This document shows positions 1-7,805 of a DNA stretch of 64,000 nucleotides, one piece after another. Origin of the DNA: Holothuria scabra (taxonomy: Eukaryota; Echinodermata; Holothuroidea; Aspidochirotida; Holothuriidae). How positions within the stretch are numbered: the first letter of the stretch is position 1; each line of letters opens with the position of its first letter. The stretch is taken from contig CM074179.1 in assembly GCA_037179385.1 (NCBI GenBank), positions 75,877,719-75,941,718 on the forward strand. Direction: 5' to 3'. Below the pieces are notes generated by a model that saw only the letters and a list, made by a program, of their open reading frames with translations, searched no databases and had not been told where the DNA came from. Made by a program: the position numbers and the translations under genes.

Positions 1-202
1 ATATCTGTTCTCTTGTAAACTGTGAGTAATTCCATTTTTGTAAACATTGTAGTTCCGATACTTTTTTTATCACATAAATTGCTAGACTTCTCCATTTTTT
101 GTGTGTTAGCCTTCCCAATTTTCGAACTCCCGGACCTCTCAGAAATTATTCTATCTTTCCAAAGAAGTTAAAATCATACCACCAGACTAACACGTCGTAA
201 CA
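1..202 (+). repeat. Possible 3' part of a Gypsy-type 5' LTR
   Basis: This stretch sits upstream of a retroelement gag gene and ends in a CA dinucleotide (201-202 region, ...taaca) a few bases before a primer-binding-site-like sequence. That is the position expected for the end of a 5' LTR. The left boundary lies outside the window and no matching 3' LTR was found, so the assignment rests on layout alone. Confidence 0.35.
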
Positions 203-205
203 AAT

Positions 206-222
206 TGGGGGCCTCGATCCGG
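206..222 (+). promoter_or_regulatory. Primer-binding-site-like sequence
   Basis: The run TGGGGGCCTCGATCCGG starts with TGG, the complement of the tRNA CCA end, and resembles the proline-tRNA type primer site TGGGGGCTCG used by some LTR retroelements. It lies about 165 bases before the gag ATG, a normal leader distance. A few positions differ from that primer site, so which tRNA would prime is not settled. Confidence 0.4.
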
Positions 223-388
223 AAACGGTTTACATATTCGTGCCGTTCTGTGTTATTTGCGTTGTTCTAGAAAATTGTGGAAGCACCGTAGTGTTTAACT
301 GTCTCTTGGAAGTGATTGCGTAGTGTTGTGGAATTTCGTGATTATTCGTTAGTTGCCTAGCAGTAGTGGGAAAGCAAAACAACTAAAT

Positions 389-1675
389 ATGGATTTCAAT
401 GTTGAGGAATTTCTCAAAACTGTTACGTGGGAAAGTTTTGATCGGCCCAAGAAGCCAGAGTTAATGAAAGTTGCTAAGCATTACGAATTGGACGTAAAAC
501 ATGCAATGAGGAAACAAGTAATTAAAAATTTGCTTATTGATTTGTTGGTTGATGAGGAGATATTTGATGAGTCATATCTGAACAAGAAAGGGGAAGTCCC
601 AACTGAAATTGGTGATGCCGTCCAGTTAAAGAAAATGGAAATCGAAATGGAAATGGAAAAATTGGAAAAGTTGGAGAAAGAAAATGAAATCAAACTTGAA
701 CAACAAAGGTTCGAACATGAAAGACAACTAAAAGAATTGGAAATTCAGGCCAAAATTAAGTCTGATTCTGCGGATTCATCCTCCTCATCAGCCCCTCGAT
801 TGCAGCGGTTTGATGCATCGAGGTATATTAAATTGGTGCCAAGGTTCACAGAAACTGAAGTTGACAAGTATTTTAGTCACTTCGAAAAGGTGGCTGAAAG
901 TTTGAAGTGGCCCAAAGAGTATTGGACGCTGCTTTTACAGAGTAGTTTTGTGGGTAAGGCTCGAGAGGTTTACTCGGCGCTTCCCTCTGAGAATAGTTTT
1001 AACTACGGTGAAGTAAAGCAGGCGATCCTTAAGGCGTATGAGCTTGTGCCAGAGGCCTACAGACAAAAATTTATGGGTACCAAGAAAAGCGTGGACCAGA
1101 CACATGTTGAGTTTGCTAGGGTAAAGGAGCAAATGTTTGATAGGTGGCTCCAATCGAAAGAGGTGGGGAGTAACTTTGGAAAATTGAAGCAATTGTTTTT
1201 GATCGAAGAGTTTAAGAGGTGTATTCATCCAGACATCAGAACGCACCTTGATGAAACCAAAGTTGAAAATCTACATAGTGCTGCAATGAAAGCAGATGAT
1301 TATGCCCTAACTCACAAATTAAACCACAACAAGGTATTTCAGGCTAAAACCCTGTTCCAGGCAAAATCAAACTCACCTGGATCTCAAGATAATAAAGGGA
1401 AACCTGAGTCAAAGGGAGAGAGTGGTAAAGGGAATAACCAGGGTACCAAACCAAAAGGCGGAGGTGGTTTAAAGAAGCAGTTGACTTGCTATAATTGTAA
1501 TAAACCTGGACACCTCATGTCTCAGTGCTACCTGCTGACTGGGAATCCCCCACAAAGTAAGCAGGAGAATTCCACGATGGCTCCGTCAGGTCTTGGTTGT
1601 GTAGCCCAACTCAAAACCCCTAACCCAATTGCCAAGAAAATCAAAGCTCCTGAAATCGTTTGTCAGAACAAGTAA
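389..1675 (+). CDS. gag: Gypsy-like retrotransposon Gag with CCHC zinc knuckle
   Basis: The open frame extends 5' to a TTG at 353, but the first ATG is at 389 (MDFNVEEFLK), so I start there. It encodes about 428 residues. An N-terminal helical region is followed by a charged coiled coil rich in K/E/M (nt 630-760), then a Ser-rich hinge. Next comes a capsid-like helical block of the SCAN-like type common in animal Gypsy Gags (nt 800-1330), with RLQRFD, FVGKAREVY and EEFKRC. The block after it is Gly/Lys-rich, and one CCHC knuckle follows, C-x2-C-x4-H-x4-C at 1487-1528 (CYNCNKPGHLMSQC). The product would form the retroelement particle and bind its RNA. Its end overlaps the pol-type frame at 1660 in the -1 frame, the usual Gag-Pol arrangement. 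The frame has no internal stops, unlike most elements here. Confidence 0.8.
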   Translation: MDFNVEEFLKTVTWESFDRPKKPELMKVAKHYELDVKHAMRKQVIKNLLIDLLVDEEIFDESYLNKKGEVPTEIGDAVQLKKMEIEMEMEKLEKLEKENEIKLEQQRFEHERQLKELEIQAKIKSDSADSSSSSAPRLQRFDASRYIKLVPRFTETEVDKYFSHFEKVAESLKWPKEYWTLLLQSSFVGKAREVYSALPSENSFNYGEVKQAILKAYELVPEAYRQKFMGTKKSVDQTHVEFARVKEQMFDRWLQSKEVGSNFGKLKQLFLIEEFKRCIHPDIRTHLDETKVENLHSAAMKADDYALTHKLNHNKVFQAKTLFQAKSNSPGSQDNKGKPESKGESGKGNNQGTKPKGGGGLKKQLTCYNCNKPGHLMSQCYLLTGNPPQSKQENSTMAPSGLGCVAQLKTPNPIAKKIKAPEIVCQNK

Positions 1676-2005
1676 ATGAAGACATTAGGCCATTTGTAAT
1701 GAAGGGTTCTATGGCAATTGAAAATGTATGTCCCCCTAAAGAAATAAACATTGTAAGGGATACGTGCTGTTCCCAAACACTAGTGTTGGAGAAAGCGTTG
1801 CCCTTTGGTGAGCAGAGTTCAAGAGGAACATGTGCTCTAATCCGTGGAATTAACACGGAGGTGATTAGAGTCCCGCTTCATAAAGTTAATTTGGAGTGTG
1901 GTGTAGTATCCGGCCCAGTGCAGGTTGGAGTTATGGCAGAACTGCCAGTGAAGGGTGTATCAATGATGCTGGGAAATGATCTAGCAGGTGCTAAGGTTCT
2001 CCCCC
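1660..2005 (+). pseudogene. Gypsy-like aspartic protease, truncated
   Basis: The frame opens at 1660 in -1 relation to gag, overlapping it by 16 bases, and no ATG is needed if it is made by frameshifting. It contains a retropepsin-like domain: RDTCCSQTLV where the family has D-T-G, then ALIRGINTEVIRVPLHKVNLE, and MLGNDLAGAKVLP near the end of the fold. The catalytic triad Gly is replaced by Cys (codon TGC at about 1764), so the enzyme is probably inactive. The Gypsy sequence stops after AKVLP. From about 2005 the same frame runs into a Penelope reverse transcriptase, so Gypsy RT, RNase H and integrase are missing. Confidence 0.7.
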
Positions 2006-3066
2006 CGGGCAGACCTATTGTATCGGGCAATGGCACCTTGACTGAATATCTTTCAGAGTTTGTGGACGAATGCCTCCAGCCTCTACTCAGTTATGTACCT
2101 AGCTACATCCAGGATACCACTCATTTTTTGCAGGAACTGAATAATATTGGCAAAATCCCTAACGATACTCTACTTGTTACCATGGATGTATCAGCTTTGT
2201 ATACAAATATACCCCATAATGAGGGTATACATGCATGTACAACATTTCTTACTAGAAATGGCTCTTCCACTGATTTTATTTCTGACGTAAAAGACATTAC
2301 CAAATTCATTCTCGATCATAATTACTTCACCTTCGATGACCAGTTTTACTTGCAAACCCATGGTACGGCCATGGGCACCAAAATGGCCCCTGTGTATGCT
2401 AACCTCTTTATGGCGTATTTAGAAGAGCAATTTCTAGATGAATGTAGACTTAAGCCTTTCATGTATTGTAGATACATAGATGATATCTTTTTCTTATGGC
2501 CTCATGGGAAACGTTCCCTCACTAGATTTGTTGAGAAAGTCAACTCTTTCCACCCTACGATTAAATTTACTTTTGAATGTTCTAATTCAAGTATACATTT
2601 TCTAGATATTCAAGTATCCTTGGTGAATGACAGCATACAAACATCTGTCTTCACCAAACCCACAGACAGGCACACATACATACCATTTACCAGCTTCCAC
2701 CCAGACCATACCAAGAAATCTATCATTTACTGCCAGACTCTTCGTTACAAAAGAATTTGTTCTGACAGTGATGATTTGAACATGAAACTTAATGATCTTA
2801 CAAAGCAATTCATGCTAAGGGGATACCCTCTTAAATTCATTAGAACGAATATGGAGAGAGCCAACAAAGTATCGAGGCAAGACCTTTTGAAATACAAAAA
2901 GGCCACCCCTCCTGAACGGATTCCCTTTACCACCAATTTCCATCCTATCGTGAGGGATCTTTTTCAGAACTTTAGATCCCTGTGGAGAATTCTTCAAAAT
3001 GACGTCGAATTAGAGGGCGCCTTCAATAATGGACCTCTCCTGTCTTTCAGACAGCCCCTAACCTAA
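2005..3066 (+). pseudogene. Penelope-like reverse transcriptase (copy A1)
   Basis: Visible RT motifs in order are PGRPIVSG, motif A in LLVTMDVSALYTNIPHNEG, motif B in GTAMGTKMAPVYANLFM, the catalytic YIDD box in MYCRYIDDIFFLW, and HFLDIQV with VFTKPTDRHTYI downstream. These are characteristic of Penelope-like RTs, which copy element RNA into DNA at the target. The frame ends at 3066 because one C is missing from a C-run (four C at 3055-3058 against five in copy A2). The frame is open upstream into Gypsy protease, giving a 468-codon chimeric ORF from 1660. Confidence 0.88.
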
Positions 3067-3545
3067 GAAAGATTTTCGTAAGCAGCAAAATTCCTCGACC
3101 TTTTAGCCCTACAGGGAACTCGCCATGCGGCAAACCTAGATGCCAAATATGTAAGCATGTCTGTACTTCATCCCTCATAACCCCCCAGGCACCTTATACA
3201 AACTTTATCCAGGTAACTTTAACTGTGATTCTGCCAATGTTATATATGTACTCTTTTGCAATAAATGCACTGAAGGCAATTATGTAGGAGAAACGAAGAC
3301 AAAATTCCGTCTCCGTTTCAACAATCATAAACACACCATTTCACAGCGACTTACTGGATTTTCTGTTGCAGAGCATTTTTCCTCTCCCGAACACACAATA
3401 GACAATCTAAAGCTAATCATCTGGAAAGGCAACTTTAGGGACGACGATCAACGAAAAGCTGAGGAGATTAAACTAATTTTATCCTTAAAAACACATACCA
3501 GGGGTCTGAACAAAGATTTGGGCATTTTAAACGAGTTTACGTAGT
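3067..3545 (+). pseudogene. GIY-YIG endonuclease region of Penelope copy A1 (frameshifted)
   Basis: Conceptual translation gives the Cys-rich linker CGKPRCQICKHVCTS and the GIY-YIG core (VIYVLFCNKC then NYVGETKTKFRLRFNNHK), ending in GILNEFT before a stop at about 3543. The nuclease nicks the target to prime reverse transcription. Two single-C deletions relative to copy A2, in the runs at about 3055 and 3182, break the frame, so this copy cannot make an RT-endonuclease fusion. Confidence 0.82.
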
Positions 3546-3571
3546 AGAGTGTACTTTGCTTTATTACTCAA

Positions 3572-3608
3572 GTCTCCGAGGAAGAGGTAGGACCTCGAAA
3601 TATTAGAC
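3572..3608 (+). ncRNA. Hammerhead-ribozyme-like fold, Penelope copy A1
   Basis: In order the sequence shows stem I GTCT (3572-3575), a core box CCGAGGA where the consensus is CTGANGA, and stem II GAGGT-AGG-ACCTC. GAAA follows, then a minimal TATT stem III/cleavage region, and AGAC (3605-3608), which pairs with GTCT. Position U4 of the core is C, which should weaken or abolish cleavage. The same change is in all three copies. Hammerheads are a known feature of Penelope-like elements. Confidence 0.5.
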
Positions 3609-3717
3609 AACGCTTTTGTATTATGTTGGTATTGGAGGCACTCTCACCCATGAAATGGGGGCAAGTGATATTTGCTTATTTATTTATATTAATATACCAA
3701 CCCACGGAACTTACTGT

Positions 3718-3743
3718 CATATATATATATATATATATATATA
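3718..3743. repeat. (TA)n microsatellite
   Basis: Pure TA alternation directly at the 3' end of Penelope copy A1. Confidence 0.95.
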
Positions 3744-4078
3744 CATACCAAATTGTGGAGTAAGGGGAAATTTTTGGGCAAAATATTAACGTTAGGGGGA
3801 AATTTACGTTCCCCTTAACGTTTTCACACACTGTTTAAATGGGAATACGTTAGTGTATAGTAAAATACATATAGGGGTACGTAATATACCTAATTACTTC
3901 AATGTTGACCAAATTACGGACGCCTATCTGTTAACACGTACAATTAATGGACTATTTAATAAGCGTATATGTATATGTTTTTCCTTAAAGACGAAATATA
4001 CAGTAATGTATTTTATTTATTTTCATTTCGCCTAAAGGTATCAAGAAATATAAATTTCCCCCTTACCTTCAATCTAGT
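3744..4078. other. AT-rich spacer, no gene recognised
   Basis: Contains GGGGGAAATTT-type words at about 3765-3815 that recur in inverted form near 5290-5350, suggesting older repeat sequence split by the Penelope-B insertion. The small ORFs here are not convincing. Confidence 0.5.
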
Positions 4079-4108
4079 GATATATATATACATATATATA
4101 TATACATG

Positions 4109-4179
<71 letters not shown>

Positions 4180-4194
4180 GATATATATATATAT
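4079..4194. repeat. (TA)n microsatellite
   Basis: Long, slightly interrupted TA array next to the 3' end of the Penelope-B fragment. Confidence 0.95.
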
Positions 4195-4331
4195 AAACAG
4201 GAAAAATCCAGCACTCAACAAATAACAGGACGAACTAGAGAACTCCATAACAGAAAATTCAGAAAAAAGATGAGAAGTTTAATGTCGGTCACCACACATA
4301 AATACACAAATATAGGAAAATAATATAAAAT

Positions 4332-4372
4332 ACTAGACGTTTCGAGCAGGTCTACTGCCCTTGGTCACTAGT
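4332..4372 (-). ncRNA. Hammerhead-ribozyme-like fold, Penelope-B
   Basis: On the minus strand: ACTA (stem I), core box GTGACCA, stem II GGGCAG/CTGCTC with a short loop, GAAA, a minimal AC/GT stem III with cleavage triplet GTC, then TAGT closing stem I. Against consensus CTGANGA, positions 3 and 8 read G and C instead of C and G. In the known ribozyme structure these two bases pair, so the change looks compensated. An extra A sits before stem II. Confidence 0.5.
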
Positions 4373-4586
4373 GTAAATTGAGTAAGGAAAAAAGCCTACC
4401 AAAAAAAAAAAAAAAAACAGTAGAAAACATACAAAAAAGATAACCCACGTAACCAATTAGTGTCGCATATCCCTAACATTGATACTTAATGAGGCGTAAG
4501 TATTTAATCTGTATAATCCACTTTAATTCTGCTTCTTCTCTTTTATGTTTGGTGCTGTTCGTGAGAGTCTGCAAGCCGATCAATTC

Positions 4587-4985
4587 TTAATGTTGACATG
4601 TTTGGAAATGGGAACCCAATGGAGTGTGACTCTTACGGAATTCTTGCCTATGACCTCTGTGACGAACTTTCAGCTGTGACCCGGTCTCCCCAACATATTG
4701 TTTGCCACAATCAAGGCAATTGATGAGATATTGATATATTACCTCGTAAGTTGTGCATGTTATGCAGGTGTTCAAATGGAAACGTTCCCCTGTCGCGTGA
4801 CTGATAACATGGGACGTTTCTCGAAGGGCTGAACACGTGACACAGTTACGAACATGTGTCTTGAAGGTTCCTCTATGTGCTACAACGGGGTTACGACTAC
4901 TAACTTTGGCCTTCACAATAAGAGATTGTGAATTTTTAGGCTGTCTAAAAATAACTTTGGGGGCGAGCGCAACAAATTACGAAAA
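4587..4985 (-). pseudogene. GIY-YIG endonuclease domain, Penelope-B
   Basis: The frame is open on the minus strand from about 4985 to a stop at 4587. Visible parts are a pre-nuclease linker, a Cys/His cluster (HVRNCVTCSAL), the GIY-YIG signature as VIYQYLINCLDCGKQYVGE, and the downstream basic helix (LKVRHRGHRQEFRKSHTPLGSHF). The first ATG (4916) is internal, so this is a 5'-truncated remnant of an RT-endonuclease protein. It stops soon after the core, shorter than complete domains, so function is doubtful. Confidence 0.75.
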
Positions 4986-5358
4986 ATTACGAGGTAATAT
5001 ATCTCATCAATGGCCTTGAACGCTTAATCCCACCTTAGGGGGAAAAAGTTATATCTGCTTGTACTTAAAAAAAAAAATAACAATAAAATACATAAGAAAA
5101 AGAATTTGCCTAAACATATAAACAACGTTATTTCAATGGCCAGCTATCCGTTCGTGTTAACAGCTAGGTGTCCGTAAATTTGACAACTTTGAAGTAATTG
5201 TAATTTTTTTTGGCATATCTAGGAGGGCACCCTTGTCCGTTTACGTATTCCTATAGAAAAAGTGTGTAGAAACGTTTAGGCGAAACTTATATTTCGCCCC
5301 AAAATGTTTCCCCCCTAAGGTCGACTTTTCAACAACTTTCCCCCTAAGTGCCGAACTA

Positions 5359-5460
<102 letters not shown>

Positions 5461-5547
5461 ATATATACATAAATAAATAAGCAAATATCACTTGCCCCCA
5501 TTTCATGGGTGAGAGTGCCTCCAATACCAACATAATACAAAAGCGTT

Positions 5548-5584
5548 GTCTAATATTTCGAGGTCCTACCTCTTCCTCGGAGAC
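5548..5584 (-). ncRNA. Hammerhead-ribozyme-like fold, inverted Penelope-A copy
   Basis: Identical in the core to the folds at 3572 and 6896: GTCT/AGAC stem I, CCGAGGA core with C in place of U4, GAGGT/ACCTC stem II and GAAA. Confidence 0.5.
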
Positions 5585-5608
5585 TTGAGTAATAAAGCAA
5601 AGTACACT

Positions 5609-6067
5609 CTACAACGTAAACTCGTTTAAAATGCCCAAATCTTTGTTCAGACCCCTGGTATGTGTTTTTAAGGATAAAATTAGTTTAATCTCCTCAGCTT
5701 TTCGTTGATCGTCGTCCCTAAAGTTGCCTTTCCAGATGATTAGCTTTAGATTGTCTATTGTGTGTTCGGGAGAGGAAAAATGCTCTGCAACAGAAAATTC
5801 AGTAAGTCGCTGTGAAATGGTGTGTTTATGATTGTTGAAACGGAGACGGAATTTTGTCTTTGTTTCTCCTACATAATTGCCTTCAGTGCATTTATTGCAA
5901 AAGAGTACATATATAACATTGGCAGAATCACAGTTAAAGTTACCTGGATAAAGTTTGTATGAGGTGCCTGGGGGGGTTATGAGGGATGAAGTACAGACAT
6001 GCTTACATATTTGGCATCTAGGTTTGCCGCATGGCGAGTTCCCTGTAGGGCTAAAAGGTCGAGGAAT
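5609..6067 (-). pseudogene. GIY-YIG endonuclease, inverted Penelope-A copy
   Basis: The minus-strand frame is open from the junction at about 6067 to a TAG at 5609-5611. It covers CGKPRCQICKHVCTS, the GIY-YIG core and the GILNEFTL terminus. The C-run shortened in copy A1 has its full seven C here, so the frame is intact; there is simply no start codon because the RT half is absent. Confidence 0.78.
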
Positions 6068-6076
6068 TTAAATTTA

Positions 6077-6871
6077 ATTTGTTCTGACAGTGATGATTTG
6101 AACATGAAACTTAATGATCTTACAAAGCAGTTCATGCTAAGGGGATACCCTCTTAAATTCATTAGAACGAATATGGAGAGAGCCAACAAAGTATCAAGGC
6201 AAGACCTTTTGAAATACAAAAAGGCCACCCCTCCTGAACGGATTCCCTTTACCACCAATTTCCATCCTATCGTGAGGGATCTTTTTCAGAACTTTAGATC
6301 CCTGTGGAGAATTCTTCAAAATGACGTCGAATTAGAGGGCGCCTTCGATAATGGACCTCTCCTGTCTTTCAGACAGCCCCCTAACCTAAGAAAGATTTTC
6401 GTAAGCAGCAAAATTCCTCGACCTTTTAGCCCTACAGGGAACTCGCCATGCGGCAAACCTAAATGCCAAATATGTAAGCATGTCTGTACTTCATCCCTCA
6501 TAACCCCCCCAGGCACCTCATACAAACTTTATCCAGGTAACTTTAACTGTGATTCTGCCAATGTTATATATGTACTCTTTTGCAATAAATGCACTGAAGG
6601 CAATTATGTAGGAGAAACGAAGACAAAATTCCGTCTCCGTTTCAACAATCATAAACACACCATTTCACAGCGACTTACTGGATTTTCTGTTGCAGAGTAT
6701 TTTTCCTCTCCCGAACACACAATAGACAATCTAAAGCTAATCATCTGGAAAGGCAACTTTAGGGACGACGATCAACGAAAAGCTGAGGAGATTAAACTAA
6801 TTTTATCCTTAAAAACACATACCAGGGGTCTGAACAAAGATTTGGGCATTTTAAACGAGTTTACGTTGTAG
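6077..6871 (+). pseudogene. Penelope-A RT C-terminus plus intact GIY-YIG endonuclease
   Basis: The frame is open from the inverted-copy junction to TAG at 6869-6871. An ATG at 5999 lies in antisense sequence of the other copy and is not a real start. Order: RT thumb (MLRGYPLKFIRTNMERAN), linker with Cys pairs (CGKPKCQICKHVC), GIY-YIG motif (VIYVLFCNKC, NYVGETKTKFRLRFNNHK), and a C-terminal helix ending GILNEFTL. This is the best-preserved family A nuclease here. It lacks the RT catalytic core and so cannot mobilise itself. Confidence 0.82.
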
Positions 6872-6895
6872 AGTGTACTTTGCTTTATTACTCAA

Positions 6896-6932
6896 GTCTC
6901 CGAGGAAGAGGTAGGACCTCGAAATATTAGAC
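6896..6932 (+). ncRNA. Hammerhead-ribozyme-like fold, Penelope copy A2
   Basis: Same layout as the fold at 3572: GTCT, CCGAGGA, GAGGT-AGG-ACCTC, GAAA, TATT, AGAC. The C in place of core U4 is shared by all three copies. Confidence 0.5.
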
Positions 6933-7095
6933 AAAGCTTTTGTATTATGTTGGTATTGGAGGCACTCTCACCCATGAAATGGGGGCAAGTGATATTTGCT
7001 TATTTATTTATATTAATATACCAACCCACGGAACCTACTGTCATGTATTTTGTATATATACATATACATATATACATATATATATGTAAATATAC

Positions 7096-7117
7096 ATATA
7101 TAAATCAAATTGGTAAA
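7096..7117. repeat. 22-bp direct repeat, left copy
   Basis: Perfect match to 7460-7481 (core TAAATCAAATTGGTAAA). The pair brackets a 342-bp segment with a tRNA-like sequence and may be a target duplication. Confidence 0.8.
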
Positions 7118-7459
7118 GCTGGAAAATCTGGCTGAGGTGAAAAAAAGATGCTGACTCCACCGGGATTCGAACTCGGGACCTCCCGCTTTCTAGTGAGGAC
7201 GCTCTAACCACTGAGCCATGAAGCCAAGTTGGTTTGGCCTTTGTTCAAATACTCGCAAACTCGCAATTCACCTCCTGGGCAGGCGCCTAATTTTTTGGAA
7301 CAGCACTACTTCTCGTTTGACGCAAGCCCAACCAGAGATCCAAGTTGATGCCATCCAGCTGAACACAATTGTTTAATCGCCAGCATATCTCCGAAGAGAT
7401 ACAGAAACCTGTGAAAGAAGAGGTGAAGTGAAAATAAACGCTGACGACAACTGCGTGGA
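7118..7459 (-). mobile_element. SINE-like insertion containing a tRNA-like sequence
   Basis: The segment is flanked by perfect 22-bp direct repeats, as expected for a LINE-mobilised insertion. On the minus strand the tRNA-like part is internal rather than at the 5' end, so it may be a composite or rearranged SINE. Words such as GAGGTGAA...GCTGAC occur at both ends, hinting at internal duplication. No poly(A) tail is obvious beyond a short T/A run. Confidence 0.45.
7154..7226 (-). tRNA. tRNA-like sequence (pseudogene or SINE head, anticodon loop AGA)
   Basis: On the minus strand the sequence begins GGCTTCA, which pairs with TGGAGTC 66 bases later to form a seven-pair acceptor stem with wobbles. 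An A box (TGGCTCAGTGG) and a B box (AGTTCGAATCC) are present, as in pol III promoters. The anticodon loop CTAGAAA would read AGA (Ser), but the anticodon stem pairs poorly and the long serine variable arm is missing. A functional tRNA is therefore unlikely. Confidence 0.55.
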
Positions 7460-7481
7460 ATATATAAATCAAATTGGTAAA
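7460..7481. repeat. 22-bp direct repeat, right copy
   Basis: Perfect partner of 7096-7117, followed by a short (TA)n tract at 7484-7505. Confidence 0.8.
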
Positions 7482-7507
7482 TTATATATATATATATATA
7501 TATATGG

Positions 7508-7804
7508 GTGCCTGTGCTCGATATTAAAAATGTTATAAAATGTGTACCAGATGAGAAAGTTTCTTTGAAGCCAGATGCGTGGCCGTTGGAACTTGAAGTG
7601 AACACCATAGTCATTACAGAGCCAGTGGAAACAATCGTTGACGGATATATAGGCCATCATATTCGTTGCCCACAAAAAGGAGATAAAAGTTCGATGAACG
7701 AATTTGGACTCCCGTCATACATCTGGAAAGTTGAACAATGTTTATGTAATTTGGCACATATAAATGTAGGCATGCATACACAGTGTTCAGGTAGCCTTCT
7801 TTAA
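7508..7804 (+). CDS. Unidentified ORF, 98 codons
   Basis: An open frame with no recognised domain (MPVLDIKNVIKCVPDEKV...), rich in V/I/E/P and with several Cys near the end. It starts right after a TA tract and stops at 7802-7804. The composition is protein-like and it could be a remnant of a repeat ORF or a host exon. Chance cannot be excluded. Confidence 0.2.
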   Translation: MPVLDIKNVIKCVPDEKVSLKPDAWPLELEVNTIVITEPVETIVDGYIGHHIRCPQKGDKSSMNEFGLPSYIWKVEQCLCNLAHINVGMHTQCSGSLL

Positions 7805-7805
7805 A

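Larger units (their letters stand above)
2005..3718 (+). mobile_element. Penelope-like element, family A, copy 1 (5'-truncated)
   Basis: The element holds the RT domain from the PGRPIVSG motif onward, a linker, a GIY-YIG endonuclease and a 3' region, and ends against a (TA)n array at 3718. The 5' part of a full Penelope-like element is absent; the break lies within Gypsy protease sequence around 2005, with a C-run at the junction. Two further partial copies lie at 5466-6067 (minus) and 6077-7045 (plus). By eye the copies differ by only a few bases, so the amplification is recent. Confidence 0.85.
4199..4985 (-). mobile_element. Penelope-like element, family B, 3' fragment
   Basis: On the minus strand a linker with PPKVIFRQPKN, typical of the segment between RT and nuclease in Penelope-like elements, leads into a GIY-YIG domain. 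A 3' untranslated stretch with an A/T homopolymer (about 4399-4416) and a hammerhead-like fold follow, and the element ends beside a (TA)n array. The protein differs strongly from family A, so this is a separate lineage. The RT domain is not present. Confidence 0.75.
5466..6067 (-). mobile_element. Penelope family A, inverted partial copy
   Basis: This is the reverse complement of the last 600 bases or so of family A (the region equivalent to 3090-3715). It carries only the end of the linker, the GIY-YIG domain and the 3' region. It meets copy A2 head to head at an AT-rich junction (6066-6080). Inverted partial copies beside a forward copy are common in Penelope-like elements. Confidence 0.85.
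6077..7045 (+). mobile_element. Penelope family A, copy 2 (5'-truncated)
   Basis: The copy starts at the sequence equivalent to about 2753 of copy A1, within the RT thumb region, and runs through the GIY-YIG domain and 3' region to a degenerate TA tract near 7049. It differs from copy A1 by only scattered substitutions and restored C-runs. Confidence 0.85.

Noticed and set aside
3969..4196. ORFs of repeated YIYI residues here and in the other (TA)n tracts (5241-5540, 62474-62782, 63523-63915)
   Set aside because: They are translations of (TA)n microsatellites, not genes.
5999..6076. ATG start at 5999 for the Penelope copy A2 ORF
   Set aside because: The first codons are antisense of the inverted copy; homology starts at about 6077.
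7154..7226. Functional serine tRNA gene
   Set aside because: Anticodon stem pairs poorly and the long variable arm is missing; kept only as a tRNA-like sequence.
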